A DNA stretch of 64,000 nt from NCBI GenBank assembly GCA_021234155.1, contig JAJEKV010000059.1, positions 5,875,215-5,939,214 of the forward strand, in the 5' to 3' direction. The position numbers and the translations under genes are program-made. Numbering within the stretch: the first letter of the stretch is position 1; every line of letters starts with the position of its first letter. The notes below the pieces were generated by a model. It worked only from the letters and a program-made list of their open reading frames with translations, was not told the DNA's origin and did not search any database. Origin of the DNA: Isoetes taiwanensis. Lineage: Eukaryota; Streptophyta; Lycopodiopsida; Isoetales; Isoetaceae. Shown piece after piece: positions 10,863 to 22,710 of the stretch.

Positions 10863-12739
10863 TGGTTGAAGAGAAGAAAAATTTATGGAAGAAAAGAGAT
10901 AGGAAAGAAAATCAGAATCGTGAGAAAAAATCTGTAAAAACTGTAACAATTTGATGGATGGTTTTCGATTTCTCGCCCAATATTTGTTAAAATGTCATCC
11001 TTGCATGTGAATGAAGGAAGCGTGGTACGCGCAAACCCACGTGGGCAAGGAATCCACCGCGGCAGCTCAACCCGGCGTATGCCCACCCCAAAGCGGCAGA
11101 CGCTGCTCTTGGACGGGCCAAACCGGTACCCACCGATCTCGTCGGTATTTGCTCAAATAGTATCCATGTGACTCTGCCTTCAGAGCCTTACGATTGAAGT
11201 ATTTTTGGGATAACTATTTTTGAAGTATTTTGGGATGCTGGGAAGTAGCACCAAAAAACATGGAACCGTGCCAAAAAGCTGCACGGCAATAAGCGAAAAG
11301 AATAGGATGATTCCCAACTTCTGAATTAAGACAAAGCAAGCCGGAGGCGCCATCTTCTGGCATCCTGCATTCCCATCGCCAGCATCTTCTCGCTTCCTGT
11401 GATTCCGGCTTCATAACTTGCTGTGGAGTTCTATTCATTTCTTAATTGCAGAAAAAACACATCAGGATGAATGCCTTCAGCATTCTTACTTGCCATAATT
11501 AGTAGCTCGGGCGCCGCGATATTGGTTGCACGAGCAAAATCGCCATGGTTTGTCGGAAGCGAACGTAAAGCGTGTCCTCTTGTGTCTACCGGTCAAGTTT
11601 TGTCCTTATCTAATCCATGTAAGTCCGTTTGCTTGCACCGGAAGAAAACAAAAAAGTCCATACATGTCGACTTCGCGTGAAGCAGAACCCAGAAAAAATA
11701 GGATTGAAAAAAAAAGGGGCAAAAAGGGATGTATGATTATTTTTATTTATTTATTTATTTTTTTTGAGAGCAAGATATTTATCACTATCACTACCTATGT
11801 AAAGCAGTTTATTTTGTTCTTAGAAATTTGGATGTCTAATATTTCTGGGCTAAGAAGAGCCCACAGCTTGACACGTACATTATTTTCGATTTTCTTAAAT
11901 AAAAAAGAAAATTCTTTCTTGCTTTTCAAGCAATCCCTGGCTCACTGGCTATTTGCACGTTGGGCATAGCTAGAAGCCCTTCTCAAGCCAGAGTATTCCA
12001 CTTCCGGCAGATAAACCATGATAGGAAGAATGAAGAAGAATTGATCAAAGAATTAGGAAAAATGAGGGCGGGATGAGCATAGTGCGAAGACGTGCAATGG
12101 GAGGCATCGGGAGTAATGAAGCGAGGCGTTAGGTGTGAGGCGCCTGAGGAAGGGGGCATGCACAGTGCGCCCTTACTTAGTGAACAACAAACACAACATC
12201 TATTTTTTACATTATTTGGTCCGTCGAAGATTGGGCTAAATGAACCTCCTCGCCATGGCGATTCCGAGCAGCAGGCGGCTAAAAATGCCTTTCAACTCCG
12301 GTTGAAACATTTGGTTGGCGCCATCCAATTCATCTCTAATCCCGCTCCAAAAGATGCGGTCAATTGCCCAATCAGTGGTGGCTCGATAAAGCCACATCCA
12401 AAATGATTCCACTTGCACATAAACTCATAAACTGCTCGCAACTTTTCCGATTAATAGCAGCAAAAAATTGTGGGTATTTGAGCTTCGGTTCCCGCCGTTT
12501 ACTAAGTAATTGGGGCGAATGTCGCGATTTCTTGAGCCAACAAAGTTGAGAATATATAAAAAAGGATCCGGATAAAGCAGCAGTTGTGTGATCATAAGAA
12601 TTGTGTTCAATAATGAAGCAAAAGCTGGTTTTGGTTTGTGATTTTTACACAACGTTAGTCTTTTCTATCACGCCCGAACGGCATTGGGCTTGCCGGATCC
12701 AAAGATAGATGTACGTACTTTCTGAGCTTTTTGAAAGGA
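10863..12739. other. repeat-derived DNA without a supportable gene
   Basis: No TIR matching the left side of the Harbinger element was found. A minus-strand frame at 12236-12418 with several Trp (ESFWMWLYRATTDWAIDRIFW) faintly recalls the C-terminal zinc-binding region of LINE reverse transcriptases, but it is too short to call. A T-rich stretch sits at 11738-11765. Confidence 0.3.
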
Positions 12740-13520
12740 ATAAAAAATGCTGATGTGCTAAAATGGAGTGGCGGCGATCTTTGTGGAGGAAGATGGAAAT
12801 ATGTAAAATGCATAGGTAACTCTGTGGTAGCCATAGAGGCGGGTTCCGGTAACCTTCAAGGTACAAGATCTCGAGAAATCAATAACATGAAGCATCTAAT
12901 GTCTCTACAAAATCAGGACAACAAATTCACGGGAAGTCTACCATCTTTAAGTGGTCTTTCATGGCTTCTGAAGCATATCAGGGAGGTACCAGTTTTGATA
13001 CCATACCACAAATGATTTCTTTGTTAGTCTTGCAAATCTTACTTCGTTATACCTAGAGAATAACTAGTTGAATGGCTTTGGTGGATGGACTTTCTTGGGA
13101 TGGCCTTGCCCAATGCTCCCAACTCACCACTTTGTCTCTATGGCGGAATACCTGGACTATCTTGGAAACATGGTGACTAGTCTTCAAAAATTGCATCGGC
13201 CTACAATCATCCGCGGGGGCATTCCTCGAGTTTTTTCGGCTCAAGATTGGTAGTTTTCAGGCCAATAATCAGCAAGGGCCATTGCTTAGTGGGTCGATTC
13301 ATGCGATGGGAAGCATGCAAAACCTAGAGAAGCTATGACTTCAAGTAAACCGATTTTCAGGAACCATTCTCCCGGTTTGGGAAATGTGGCTGGTCTTCAA
13401 GACTTAAAGCTCAACGACAATCAATTTGTTGGTACTTTTCCCTAATCATCGACCTCCCTTCTAGCGTTGCGAGAACATTTACGTGAAGAACAATCACCTT
13501 GTGGGTGCAATTCCTGGTTT
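12740..13520 (+). pseudogene. TMK-type LRR receptor-like kinase, ectodomain fragment
   Basis: The fragment opens with the LRR N-terminal cap: NADVLKWSGGDLCGGRWKYVKC, then AIEAGSGNLQGT. LRR text follows: DNKFTGSLPSLSGLSWL, NGFGGWTF, YLGNMVTSLQKL, GGIPR. After frameshifts come NRFSGT, LQDLKLNDNQFVGTFP and VKNNHLVGAIPG. This order is that of TMK family receptor kinases, plasma-membrane kinases linked to auxin and growth signalling. No transmembrane segment or kinase domain follows, and stops and frameshifts occur throughout. It is a dead 5' fragment, probably left by duplication or transposon capture. Confidence 0.75.
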
Positions 13521-14004
13521 GAGGCAGCCGGGGATAAAAAGGGAAGATAATAATCTACGGCTCAATCCAAGTAGCGAGATCGAGCCCGATAAATCGCGGC
13601 GAGGGGATCTTGACCGTCTGCAAGATCCACAACAAAATCCATGAAGTAATCCACGATTATGCAAGTTAGTTCTTCTTCGTTGTCAAGAAATCTTTGGATT
13701 AAAAGGCGTGAAGAGAGGGTTTAGTATGTACTTGGGGGCCTCCATAAACAAAATGGGATCGTGGGAAACTTGGGATCCATGGGGAGCAGAGATTTGCGGT
13801 CTTGAGGGCCTCTAAATTGATGATATGGTTGGGCAAATCCGGGACGGTGGTCCCATCGTAAAAGTGCCCAAAGGCTATGGCGATGGTGCCAAAGCGGTCG
13901 ACTTCGTTGCAAAAACATATTGATGAGCAACCGAAAATGAATAGGGCTATTAGCAACCACCGGTGATGTTTTGCGGATCTCTCACACCACGGATCTCGGT
14001 TGCC
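13521..14004. other. no gene seen
   Basis: A minus-strand frame of 106 codons overlaps here but shows no recognisable motif. Confidence 0.35.
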
Positions 14005-14336
14005 ATATAGTAACAACATTTATCGATCATCACAACAAAACACATATCAATAGCAACCAACATGTATTTCTTTAAGCGACCTCGATTATTAGCCAATGCA
14101 TGCGTATCACAAGGCTTTTTCACCATCTTGCACTCATAATTGTCAAAAGATTAGAATTTGGTTATGCTATATGGTAACAACATTTATCATTCATCACAAC
14201 AAAACACATATCAACGACAACCAACATGTATTTCTTTAAAGCGACCTTTGATTATTAGCCAATGAATTCATTTTACCACAAAGCTTTTCACCATCTTGCA
14301 CTCATAATTGTCAAAAGATTGGTATTTAGTTATCTT
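14005..14336. repeat. ~165-bp tandem duplication
   Basis: Two successive copies run from ATATGGTAACAACATTTATC to CAAAAGATTGGTATTT, about 90 percent alike by eye. Confidence 0.75.
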
Positions 14337-14930
14337 TGTAAAAATATTTTCAATGTTTTCCCCAGATTTGCTAATGTATGGTCAATTCACCATCTTCGGT
14401 TTTGATGCAATTGCTTTTCCCAGTATCTAGCTCATATAGTCTTGGATAAATATAGACAAACTTGTTGCACCAAACAGGCTTTCTGCAACATCGCTACCTT
14501 AACTACTGCATTGCGGTCATCCTCCATTATAACAACCCGCAGCTGCTCATAGTCTTTAAATTAGGCTACTTAGTGTATGGCAAGATGCTTCACAACAAAT
14601 TCGTCCTATTTTGGTAATCGCTCCGATTTTCAATGTAAATATTTTCCATGTTTTCCCAGATTTGCTAATGTATGGTCAATTCACCATCTTCTGGTTTTTG
14701 ATGCAATTGCTTTTCCTGTATCTAGCTCATATAGTCTTGGATAAATATGGACAGACTTGTTGCACCAAACAGGGCTTTCCTGCAACATCGCTACCTTAAC
14801 TACTGCATTGCGGTCATCCTCCATTATAGCTTCTGCAGCTGCTCATAGTCTTTAAATTAGGCTACTTAGTGTATGGCAAGATGCTTCACAACAAATTCGT
14901 CCTATTTTGGTAATCGCTCTGATTTTGTTC
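14337..14930. repeat. ~296-bp tandem duplication
   Basis: Unit one is 14337-14632 and unit two 14633-14930. Both start TGTAAA..TATTTTC.ATGTTTTCC and end at GGTAATCGCTC. Differences are mainly one-base indels. Confidence 0.8.
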
Positions 14931-15030
14931 TTCGTTATTCAAAGAGTAGATTTGTCCTAAGAGTAGATTAATTCGTGGTGGTTTTCCTTCTGCAATGCCT
15001 GTAAAAAGATGTATCTTGCATCCCTACATA

Positions 15031-15172
15031 TGACATTGTGAGATATGATCCTATATGTTTATTTCCTTTTCCTTTCACCATTCCCAGTACTAAAATTATG
15101 ATATGACATTGTGAGATATGATCCTATATGTTTATTTCCTTTTCCTTTCACCATTCCCAGTACTAAAATTAT
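15031..15172. repeat. ~73-bp tandem duplication
   Basis: TGACATTGTGAGATATGATC starts both units (15031 and 15104), which are identical up to AATTATGATA. Confidence 0.85.
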
Positions 15173-15182
15173 GATACACCTG

Positions 15183-15232
15183 AAAGAGAAACGTTCGCGA
15201 CAACCTTGGCCGCCGCGATAAGTTTCTTGTAT
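15183..15232 (-). repeat. CACTA-like transposon terminus
   Basis: Read on the minus strand the segment is ACAAGAAACTTATCGCGG, then a GC-rich palindromic GGCCAAGG block, then GAACGTTTCTC. The ACTACAAGAAA-type start is typical of CACTA elements. Two related termini lie at 26577 and 43229. Confidence 0.4.
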
Positions 15233-16000
15233 TTTATTAATAATATAATATGTGTAAACACATTTATTTATGGCTCCAAAGCCAAATAGCCTAAACAGTT
15301 CAGCACGATTTTCCCAAAGTGTAGAGAAAAGGCCAAAACACCATAATAACAATCCACCTCAATCACAGACCCCAATATAGCTGAAGATGATACCCCTTTT
15401 TAGATCCACCATCGAAGATGCAAGGGACATGAGCATAGAAGTAGATGCTTCATCCCTCGCCTTAACTTGGCCCATACTCTATCTACGCTCAGAGTACTAC
15501 TGGGAGAATAACAATCATTTAGAGAATATATTCTCACCATCTTCCTGTGAGCCGCAGGATATAAAAGGCCTCCCCTAAGCAGGGTGGTCCACATCCACCT
15601 CCCTTGCCCATGAAGCTCACTTGGGTTGCATCTCCCCTGTGCTCTACCCACCAATCTAGCAAGCAGCAATGAGAACATGTGGTCCTCCCGTCCAATGTCT
15701 CATGGAATCAGTAATTGCAGTAAAGTGATTTTGTGATGCAATTGTGATGCAATTTCAAAAGTGATTTTGTGATGTATGATTATATATTCAAAAGTCACTA
15801 ATCTAATCTTCTTCACACACATGCCAACCCGCTCGCCCATAATTGGGAGGTTAATCTTGAGGCATCCAATCTACTCTTCATACAAAACAGAACAAAATTT
15901 ATATGAAATCATTTCACAGAGCAATTGGACATCACACAAAAATCTGAGTACATTCGCTCCTTCGTCCTTGAGTTGCTTTGTATTATTGCTGTCCTTTGTG
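15233..16000. other. intergenic DNA, no gene
   Basis: A small direct repeat AGTGATTTTGTGATG occurs at 15725-15775. Otherwise no supportable feature. Confidence 0.35.
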
Positions 16001-16347
16001 AATTATTGGTGGCCCTTTTTAACACATGATTCAAAACTTAAATTAAAGGAAATAGTAGTTAGGATAGTTGTAACTTTTTTTGTTGAAATACTTGGATTTG
16101 AGATTTGATTGTTCCAACTGCTTCAGTTTTAACTTTTTTGCATATACGAGTTTACCTTCAACATGTACTAGGTTTGCTCACAATTTTGAGCCATACATAT
16201 TATAAATAGTGTAGTAGATATGGGAGTCAATGAAACCCAATATAGTTGGAGTACAAAGTGTGTAGTGGGAAAAGGCAGGTGAGGGAAGTAGGCATGCTTA
16301 ACCAGCAGAAGTCTTAGCTTGATCATGACATAAGTAGTGAAGCACAA

Positions 16348-18215
16348 TCTTATATTATAAAGTTTTAGCGTATGTCTTCAATCAAACCCTAATTTAGATA
16401 GTTGAGATCGTCTGATTGCATTGAAGGCCGAGATTTATCGCGACAACTTCTCACCACCGGATTGGCCATGCTCGATCTCTTAAGAGGAAAGGAAAATGGC
16501 AGAGAAAAAGGGCAAAGTGAGAGGCAAAAAGGCCTGGGTAAAAGGGAAAGGCGGAGAAGGGAAAAGGAAAGGGAAAAGAGCACGAAAAAGGGAAAGAAAA
16601 GAAAGGGAGAAAAGAAGGAAAAAGGACACTATAAAAAGGAAAAGGGGGGAAAGGGTGGAGGACAGGATAAAGAAAAGAAAAGGGAAGGAGGAAAAGGAAG
16701 AAAAAATAGGGCAACTTGGGAAAAGGTGAAGACTCGAAGGGGGACCAAGGAAAAAGGGAAGATAAGAATGATGGAGAGAAGGAAAAAGGCATGGAAAAAT
16801 AGAAAGGGAAGGAAAAAGGAAAAAAGGAGGCAAAAAAAGGGAAAAGGGCATGAGGAAAAGGGAGAGGGAAATGAGAGAGGAAGGAGGAAAGTGGCACGAG
16901 AAGAAAAAAGGGTGAGGAAAGGAAAAAAAAGAAAGGGAAAAAGAGATGGAAAAGAGAGAAAAGGGAAAAGTGAAAAGCAAAAAAGAGAACAGAAAACATG
17001 GAATAGGAAAAGAGGAAAAGGGAAAAGGGGAAGAGGGTGGGGAAAAGGAGGAAAAAGGGCATATGAAAAGGTGGAAAAAATGGAATGGAAAAAGGTGTGG
17101 GAAAATGGAAAGGAAAAGAGAGAAAAAAAAAAGGGTGGAAAAGGAAAGAGGAAAAGGGCATGGAAAAAGAGAAAAGGATATAAAAAAAAAAAGAAGGAAA
17201 AGGAAAAAAAAAATGGGAGGCGAAGGGGAAAGAAAAAAAGAACACGAGGAATAAGGAGGGAGGAAGCGAAAAGAGGAAGGGGAAAAGGGGCCTGAAAAAA
17301 AACTGGAAGAGGAAAAAGGGTGAGGAAAGGGTAAAAATAAAAGGAAAAAGAGCATAGGGAAAGGGGAAAGAAAAAGAAAAAGGGGAAGAGGGTAGGGAAA
17401 GGCGGAAGAAAAGGCAAGTAAAAAAAAGTGGAAAAAAGTGGAAAAAAGGGAATGGAAAAATACATGGGAAAAAGGAAAAAGGAAAAAGGAAAAAGGAAAA
17501 AGGAAAAAGGAAAGGGAAAGGGAAAGGGAAAGGGAAAGAGAAAAGGAAGGGTGGAAGGAAAGAGGAAAAAGGCACGGGAAAAAGGGAAAGGGTGGGGAAA
17601 TGAAAAAAAAAAAGAAGGAAAGGGAAAAAAAAAAGGGAAGCTGGAAAGGGGGAAGGAAAGGAAAAAAAAAGGCATGAGAAAAAGGAAGAAGAAAATGGGA
17701 AAAAAGACATGAGATAAAGAAGAAGAGGGTGAGGAGAGGAAGAAAAAACATAAAAAAAAGGTGGGGAAAAGGGAATGCAAAAAGGGCATGAGAAAAGGAA
17801 GGGAAAAGACAAAAGCAAAAAGGAATGGGAAAAGGAAAGGGAAAAAAGAGCATGAGAAAAATGGGAAGGGTGGAGAAAGGTGAAAAGGGAAGGAAAAAAA
17901 GCGTCAAAAAGGGAAAGGGAAAGGGAAAAATGAGAAGGAGAAAAGGAAGGAAAAGAGGAGGGAGAAGAGGGTAAAAAAGAAAAGAAAAAAAAAAAAAAAA
18001 AGAAGGAGAAAAGTAAATGTGCGGGAAAAATAAGAAAAGGGAAAAAGAAAAGTGTGTAAGAAAATGAGGGAAAAAAGGATAGGGGAAGGTTATCAAATGC
18101 ACAAAACCTCTTATAGCCTAGATATGATGAACTTGGTTAATGAGTCTGATTTGAATAGGTTTCCATCCACAAATGTTCCTAACATTTTCCAAACCTTATT
18201 GGGCACCATTACTAG
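16348..18215 (+). mobile_element. non-autonomous Helitron, 1868 bp, filled with a polypurine tract
   Basis: The 5' end is TCTTATATTATAAAGTTTTA preceded by A. The 3' end is CACCATTACTAG followed by T. The terminal 60-80 bp at both ends align with those of the Helitron at 38544-42629: GTCTT.AATC.AA.CCCTAATTT on the left and ATGAGTCTGA.TTGAA.AGGTTT on the right. The 3' hairpin is weak here (CCAA/TTGG). The insertion site is confirmed by uninterrupted copies of the host repeat near 23250 and 23960, where the flanks join directly. There is no Rep/helicase gene. About 130 bp of left end and 125 bp of right end enclose the purine tract. Confidence 0.8.
16479..18089. repeat. 1.6-kb polypurine (GGAAA-type) tract
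   Basis: The plus strand is almost only A and G, in irregular GGAAA, GGGAAA and GGAAAAA units, with regular runs near 17468-17540. Pyrimidines are scattered single bases. Long frames on both strands (up to 540 codons, Phe/Ser/Pro/Leu on the minus strand; Lys/Arg/Glu/Gly on the plus) arise because A/G-only text rarely forms stops. They show no domain and are not genes. The tract can in principle form triplex DNA. Confidence 0.95.
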
Positions 18216-18400
18216 TGTAGAAGAATAATTGTGTCTTGATCGTAGATAAGTGCAAGATAAAATATATATTGTCTTTTTGGCCATTTAAGTTGTCAGACAT
18301 GTGTGTCCATTGAGTGGCACAAAGGCACACCAGAAAACATTGACAAGGTCATGCTTACTAGACATTGTGTAGTCATTGTAAATTCACAAGTTATTCGCTA

Positions 18401-19387
18401 TTTTGGTGAGAGACTCGTCTGGAGGGGGAAAACCGGCCGATAGATAGATAGGCATATCTTTCATCACAGCAGTGTACAACATTTTGAAAAAATATCTAAG
18501 GTGGAGGGTAGTCCACCAATTGGGTCTGACTACCCACTAATAATAAAGGGGACCTGCCATAGGAACAACCCAGACCCCTTTTAAGATGGCGTAAAATAAG
18601 AAAGGCAAATAGGAGGCAACGTGCGAAAGTTTATCATCGGGATGAAAAACTCGCTCTTCGGGTTTTCGAGGAAAACCCTAATGATAAACCTTCGCCCGAC
18701 GGCTCCAAAGGAAAAGCCCGGGCCATCAAAGTGGAGATCATTGATGAAAAAGTCGAGGAAGCACAAGTTGGAGGTCGCAAATCAGACGATGCATCTCAAA
18801 CTCCATGGGAGAGCCGAACAAAAGAAAGAAATAGCCATGATCACCTGAAAACTTAGGAGAAAAGAAAAGAAACAGAATGCATTAGACGTTTAGAAAAGTA
18901 ACGCAACAAAGTCGCCATCGGATGAAATGATCTGAAAAAAAACAACACAAAAGAAGTAGTTAACTAAAAAAATAGAAGCCATCACGCCGTTTCCAAAAGT
19001 TCTAAGGGGCTGGTCCATGATAAATCACAATCCTCCAATAAGAGAAGAAATTTGGTCACGCCGAGCCACGCGACATAAGAGCATATCGTCAAACAACCTA
19101 ACCTCTCAAATATAGAGGGGCTGGTCACGCGAGCCACGCGACATAACATCATATCTTAAAACAACATAACCTCTCAAATATAGAGGGGCTAGTCACGCGA
19201 GCCACGCGAAATGGAATCACAAATCAAAATAAAAACGTGGAATGCAAAACAACTTAGGGTGGGAAGGAGGGAACTAAGACCCAAAAACTGCGCGGAGAAG
19301 ACGCCGATAATGGAGAAAGAGGTCAACAACATATATATAGCCTCGTCTCTCCCCAAAATATCCGATCGCGGTGTCGAATCGCATGCA
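18401..19387. mobile_element. element with inverted ATTTTGG.GAGAG ends, short copy
   Basis: The left end is TTTTGGTGAGAGACTCGTCTGG. Near the right end CCTCGTCTCTCCCCAAAAT is its imperfect reverse complement, followed by GTGTCGAATCGCATGCA. An internal hairpin pairs GAAAGTTTATCATCGGG (18624) with its near-complement around 18690. Three copies of a ~55-bp unit containing GGGGCTGGTCACGCGAGCCACGCGA lie at about 19000-19210. No coding frame. Superfamily unassigned. Confidence 0.5.
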
Positions 19388-22300
19388 TTTTGGTGAGAGA
19401 CTCGTCTGGAGGGGGAAAACCGGCCGATCAAAAGAGAACTTCCATTTCAAAGCCTAGGGTGATGAGACAGGGATATCAAGTCAGTATAGGCACAAAAGAA
19501 AGATGGTGTAGAAGAATATGTAAGGTGGATCTAAAAAGAAAGAAAAGAAGAGTTAAATACATTAAGGAAAGGGAATAAAGACAACAATTCATAAAAATGC
19601 TTAAAAAAGTCAACACTAGGCTACCTCTGTCGGTCAAAGTAAGACAGGAAGGGCATTACGCAAAGGGGTTATCGGGGTCAAAGAGGATAGTCAGGCAAGG
19701 GATGAGATAGAACAATGATGTATTACGTCAAACTGGAATGGCCAGAGAGACTACGAGGAAAGCAATAAAAGGAGTTGAGATAGGTTAAAAAGAGAAAATC
19801 GGTTGGAAGAAATGAAACGAAGCAAAAAGGAACATTGGAATATGTGGGACGACCACAAAAGCAGACCAAAACAACAAAATGTGACAACAATCAAATGTAC
19901 CCAAGGCAACAATAATATGCATATGAGAAAAGTAAGACAATGTAAGGTGCCATAATAAACTGATACTAAAGGCAAGACAAGCTATGAGAAATCTCATGAA
20001 GCAGGAAGTAGATTTATTGAGGACATAGTGCAGAAATGTCCTATGAAACATAGGAAACAAAGAGCATGCTTAAAATAAATAAACTAGATCGGGAGTTTGA
20101 TGGAAAGAAAAGATATTAGATGAGAGAATAGAGAAGGAAAAATGGGATAGCAAATGAGAGCAAATGAGAAAGCTGGGACTAGCATGGCGAATGAGACTCA
20201 AAACACTAAAGAGTTAATGGCCAAACGGGACGAGAACAAAAAAGGCGCAAATGAAGCAAAAGAGCACGAGAACGCCAGTATCAAGCTTGTGAGGATGCAA
20301 ATAGTATAAAAGCAAAAAAGGAGAAAGAGCCCAAAGATAAGAGTATTGGAAGAAAAGACGGGAAGGACCAAAAAAAGGCAAATGAAGTAATCATAGATAA
20401 CAATGGGTGTGACATAGAGCAATAAGAATGAAAATGAATAACCGATAAGCTTAAAACGTCGACAAGCCAAAAAAGGGATTAACGAGGCAACAAATAGGGT
20501 GGAAAGAAATAGGAACAGTAGGTGCAAGTTGAGCAAATGAACACATGAACACGCAACTAGCTCGTGAGGATGTAGATGAAACCTACAAGATGAACGATGA
20601 GAACTGAAATGAAGGGACCAACAAAAGGGGCAATGCCAACAAGAGAAACAACATAACAAATAGAACAAATAAAGTGATACAACTAAGGTGACCAAACATC
20701 CATGTCTCAACGCGCCAAGAGTGCGTACTAAATTGAAATATTGTAGAAGAACCCCCCAAAGCTGTAAATCCCTAACCAATGATGTTCAACCCCAGATCAA
20801 ACATACCAAAATCGTGCAAATTGAAGAAAGAAATAAATGTATGCCATATCAAAGAATTGCTATGACCATAACATCAGCATCAAGTAGCACAAAAAAGGGA
20901 CCAAGGAAAGCGAGTACCACAAGCAACCCGTGCAAGAGCACCTCCGAACAAAATCAAGAAAGATAGATAAATAGAGAGATAGATATGGCACACCGAACAA
21001 GGAGAAACCCACGGCACCCTGGCATCCACGACAAGAAGCGACCAACCAAACGACCAAGAATGTTAGAATTTAAAACATAAAAGTTCACCAACAAGGAGAA
21101 ACCCATGGCACCCTGGCATCCACCACAAGAGGCGACCAACCAAAGACCAAGAATGTTAGAATTGAAAACATAAAAGTTCACCTTATGAAAAAATTTTCAA
21201 AGCGTGGTTTGAAGCAGGAAGGATTCGACCAAGAAGGTTAGAATTTAAAACAGAAAAGTTCACCTTATGAAAACCTTATGAAAAAATTTTCAAAGCGTGG
21301 TTTGAAGCAGGAAGGATTCGAACCCTGGTAAGCACCACAATAAGCGATGGACCCAACCAAACGTCCAGCAAACTAGACAATAATCATTGTATTTCGAATT
21401 ATATATATCCGCTATAAATTCCTGTCACAGAATAAAGAAGTAAGTAGGTCTGCACAAAGCCCTACTTATCACTGCAACGGCAAAACAAGAAGCAGCCGAT
21501 GGTCGACGCGGCTGGATCCCGAGCTTCCATAAGCAAACAAATCATTGAAGCACCGAAGTAAGAGCTTCTTAATCTCAAGGAAGATACAGAATCTGAAGCT
21601 GGCATCTGAGATCAAGATCAAGAGCAGTTAATCTGTCCAGAAAAATGATTGAAAGAACAAAAGGTACTCTGATAAGGTCTGGGCCAAGTCAAAAATGAAA
21701 CAAGACGTTTATATACAGATTGGAATCCAAAAATAAAAGCAGGCTGGAATCAAGCACCAAAGGGGTGCGTGACGAAAGTTAAGTCAAGCGTAAAAAACGA
21801 TGAAATAGATATAACCAAGAAGAAAAGAACATTAGTGATCAATCATGGTCTAAACCCGCAAAAATCTCGGGGACCTAAAAAAAAGAAATACCTCCTTCGT
21901 TGCTCAAAAACTCACCGAACTCCGAAATTGATTTCACGACTTCAAAAATACTGAGAGGGGAACCGAAGCACCCGAAAAATCTAGAAGCCACTTTGAGATC
22001 TATGGCATGTGCGGTGGAGAGACAAGATCGTGGAAATTGATTTCCACGACTTCAAAAATACGAGAGGGGAACCGAGAAGCACCGAGAAAATCTAGAAGCC
22101 ACTTTGAGATCTATGGCATGTGCGGTGGAGAGACAAGATCATTTTGAGGCAAAGCAGATCCCGTCGAAATTTTAAAAGCCCCAAACTTCTTAGCCATCGC
22201 AAACTATCGATGTTATAGCCTTCTTATTCAACTGCGATCGTGAGCTATGAACATGCCCAAAGGGAGCCCCATCATCAGATCTGGAACTAAATGTTCACGC

Positions 22301-22710
22301 CTTTCCACGATTTTCTAAAATAGAAGAAGCAAGAAACAGAGAGAAACCCTATAGCAAAGTGAAAGGCCAAAAAACAACTAAATCTCTCAAAAAACAACGA
22401 CCCCTAAAACCCAATCCTGAGGAGAGATCAACCATAACTAAGCTAGAACAATCTAGAATAAACAGAGAATCATAAACAGCGGATCGCCAAATTCTAAGCG
22501 GAGGAGAAATCAACCATCTACCGGAAATCAATGATCTAGCAAGGCGAGAACAAACACGTAACATCTAGAAAACTCTAAGATCGAGAAAACTAATGGGAAC
22601 TAAGACCCAAAACTGGCGTGAGAAGACGATAATGGAGAAAGAGGTCAACAACATATATATAGCCTCGCCTCTCCCCAAAATGGCGATCCGACAGTGTCGA
22701 ATCGCATGCA
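19388..22710. mobile_element. related element with the same ends, 3.3 kb
   Basis: Both the left ~35 bp and the right ~130 bp match the 18401-19387 copy, including TAATGGAGAAAGAGGTCAAC and the final GTCGAATCGCATGCA. Inside are tandem duplications at 20980-21185, 21190-21330 and 21910-22145. A tRNA-like B box (read on the minus strand GGGTTCGAATCCTTCC) lies near 21310 and suggests a SINE fragment. No transposase is readable. Together the pair interrupts the first ~735-bp repeat between GCTA and TTAATT. Confidence 0.5.

Noticed and set aside
16402-18102. Frames of 297, 386, 455 and 540 codons on both strands
   Set aside because: They are by-products of an A/G-only tract in which stops rarely form. 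There is no domain, start context or complexity.
21290-21390. Possible tRNA gene on the minus strand
   Set aside because: A GGTTCGAATCC B box is present, but no complete cloverleaf or acceptor stem pairs around it. At most a SINE fragment.
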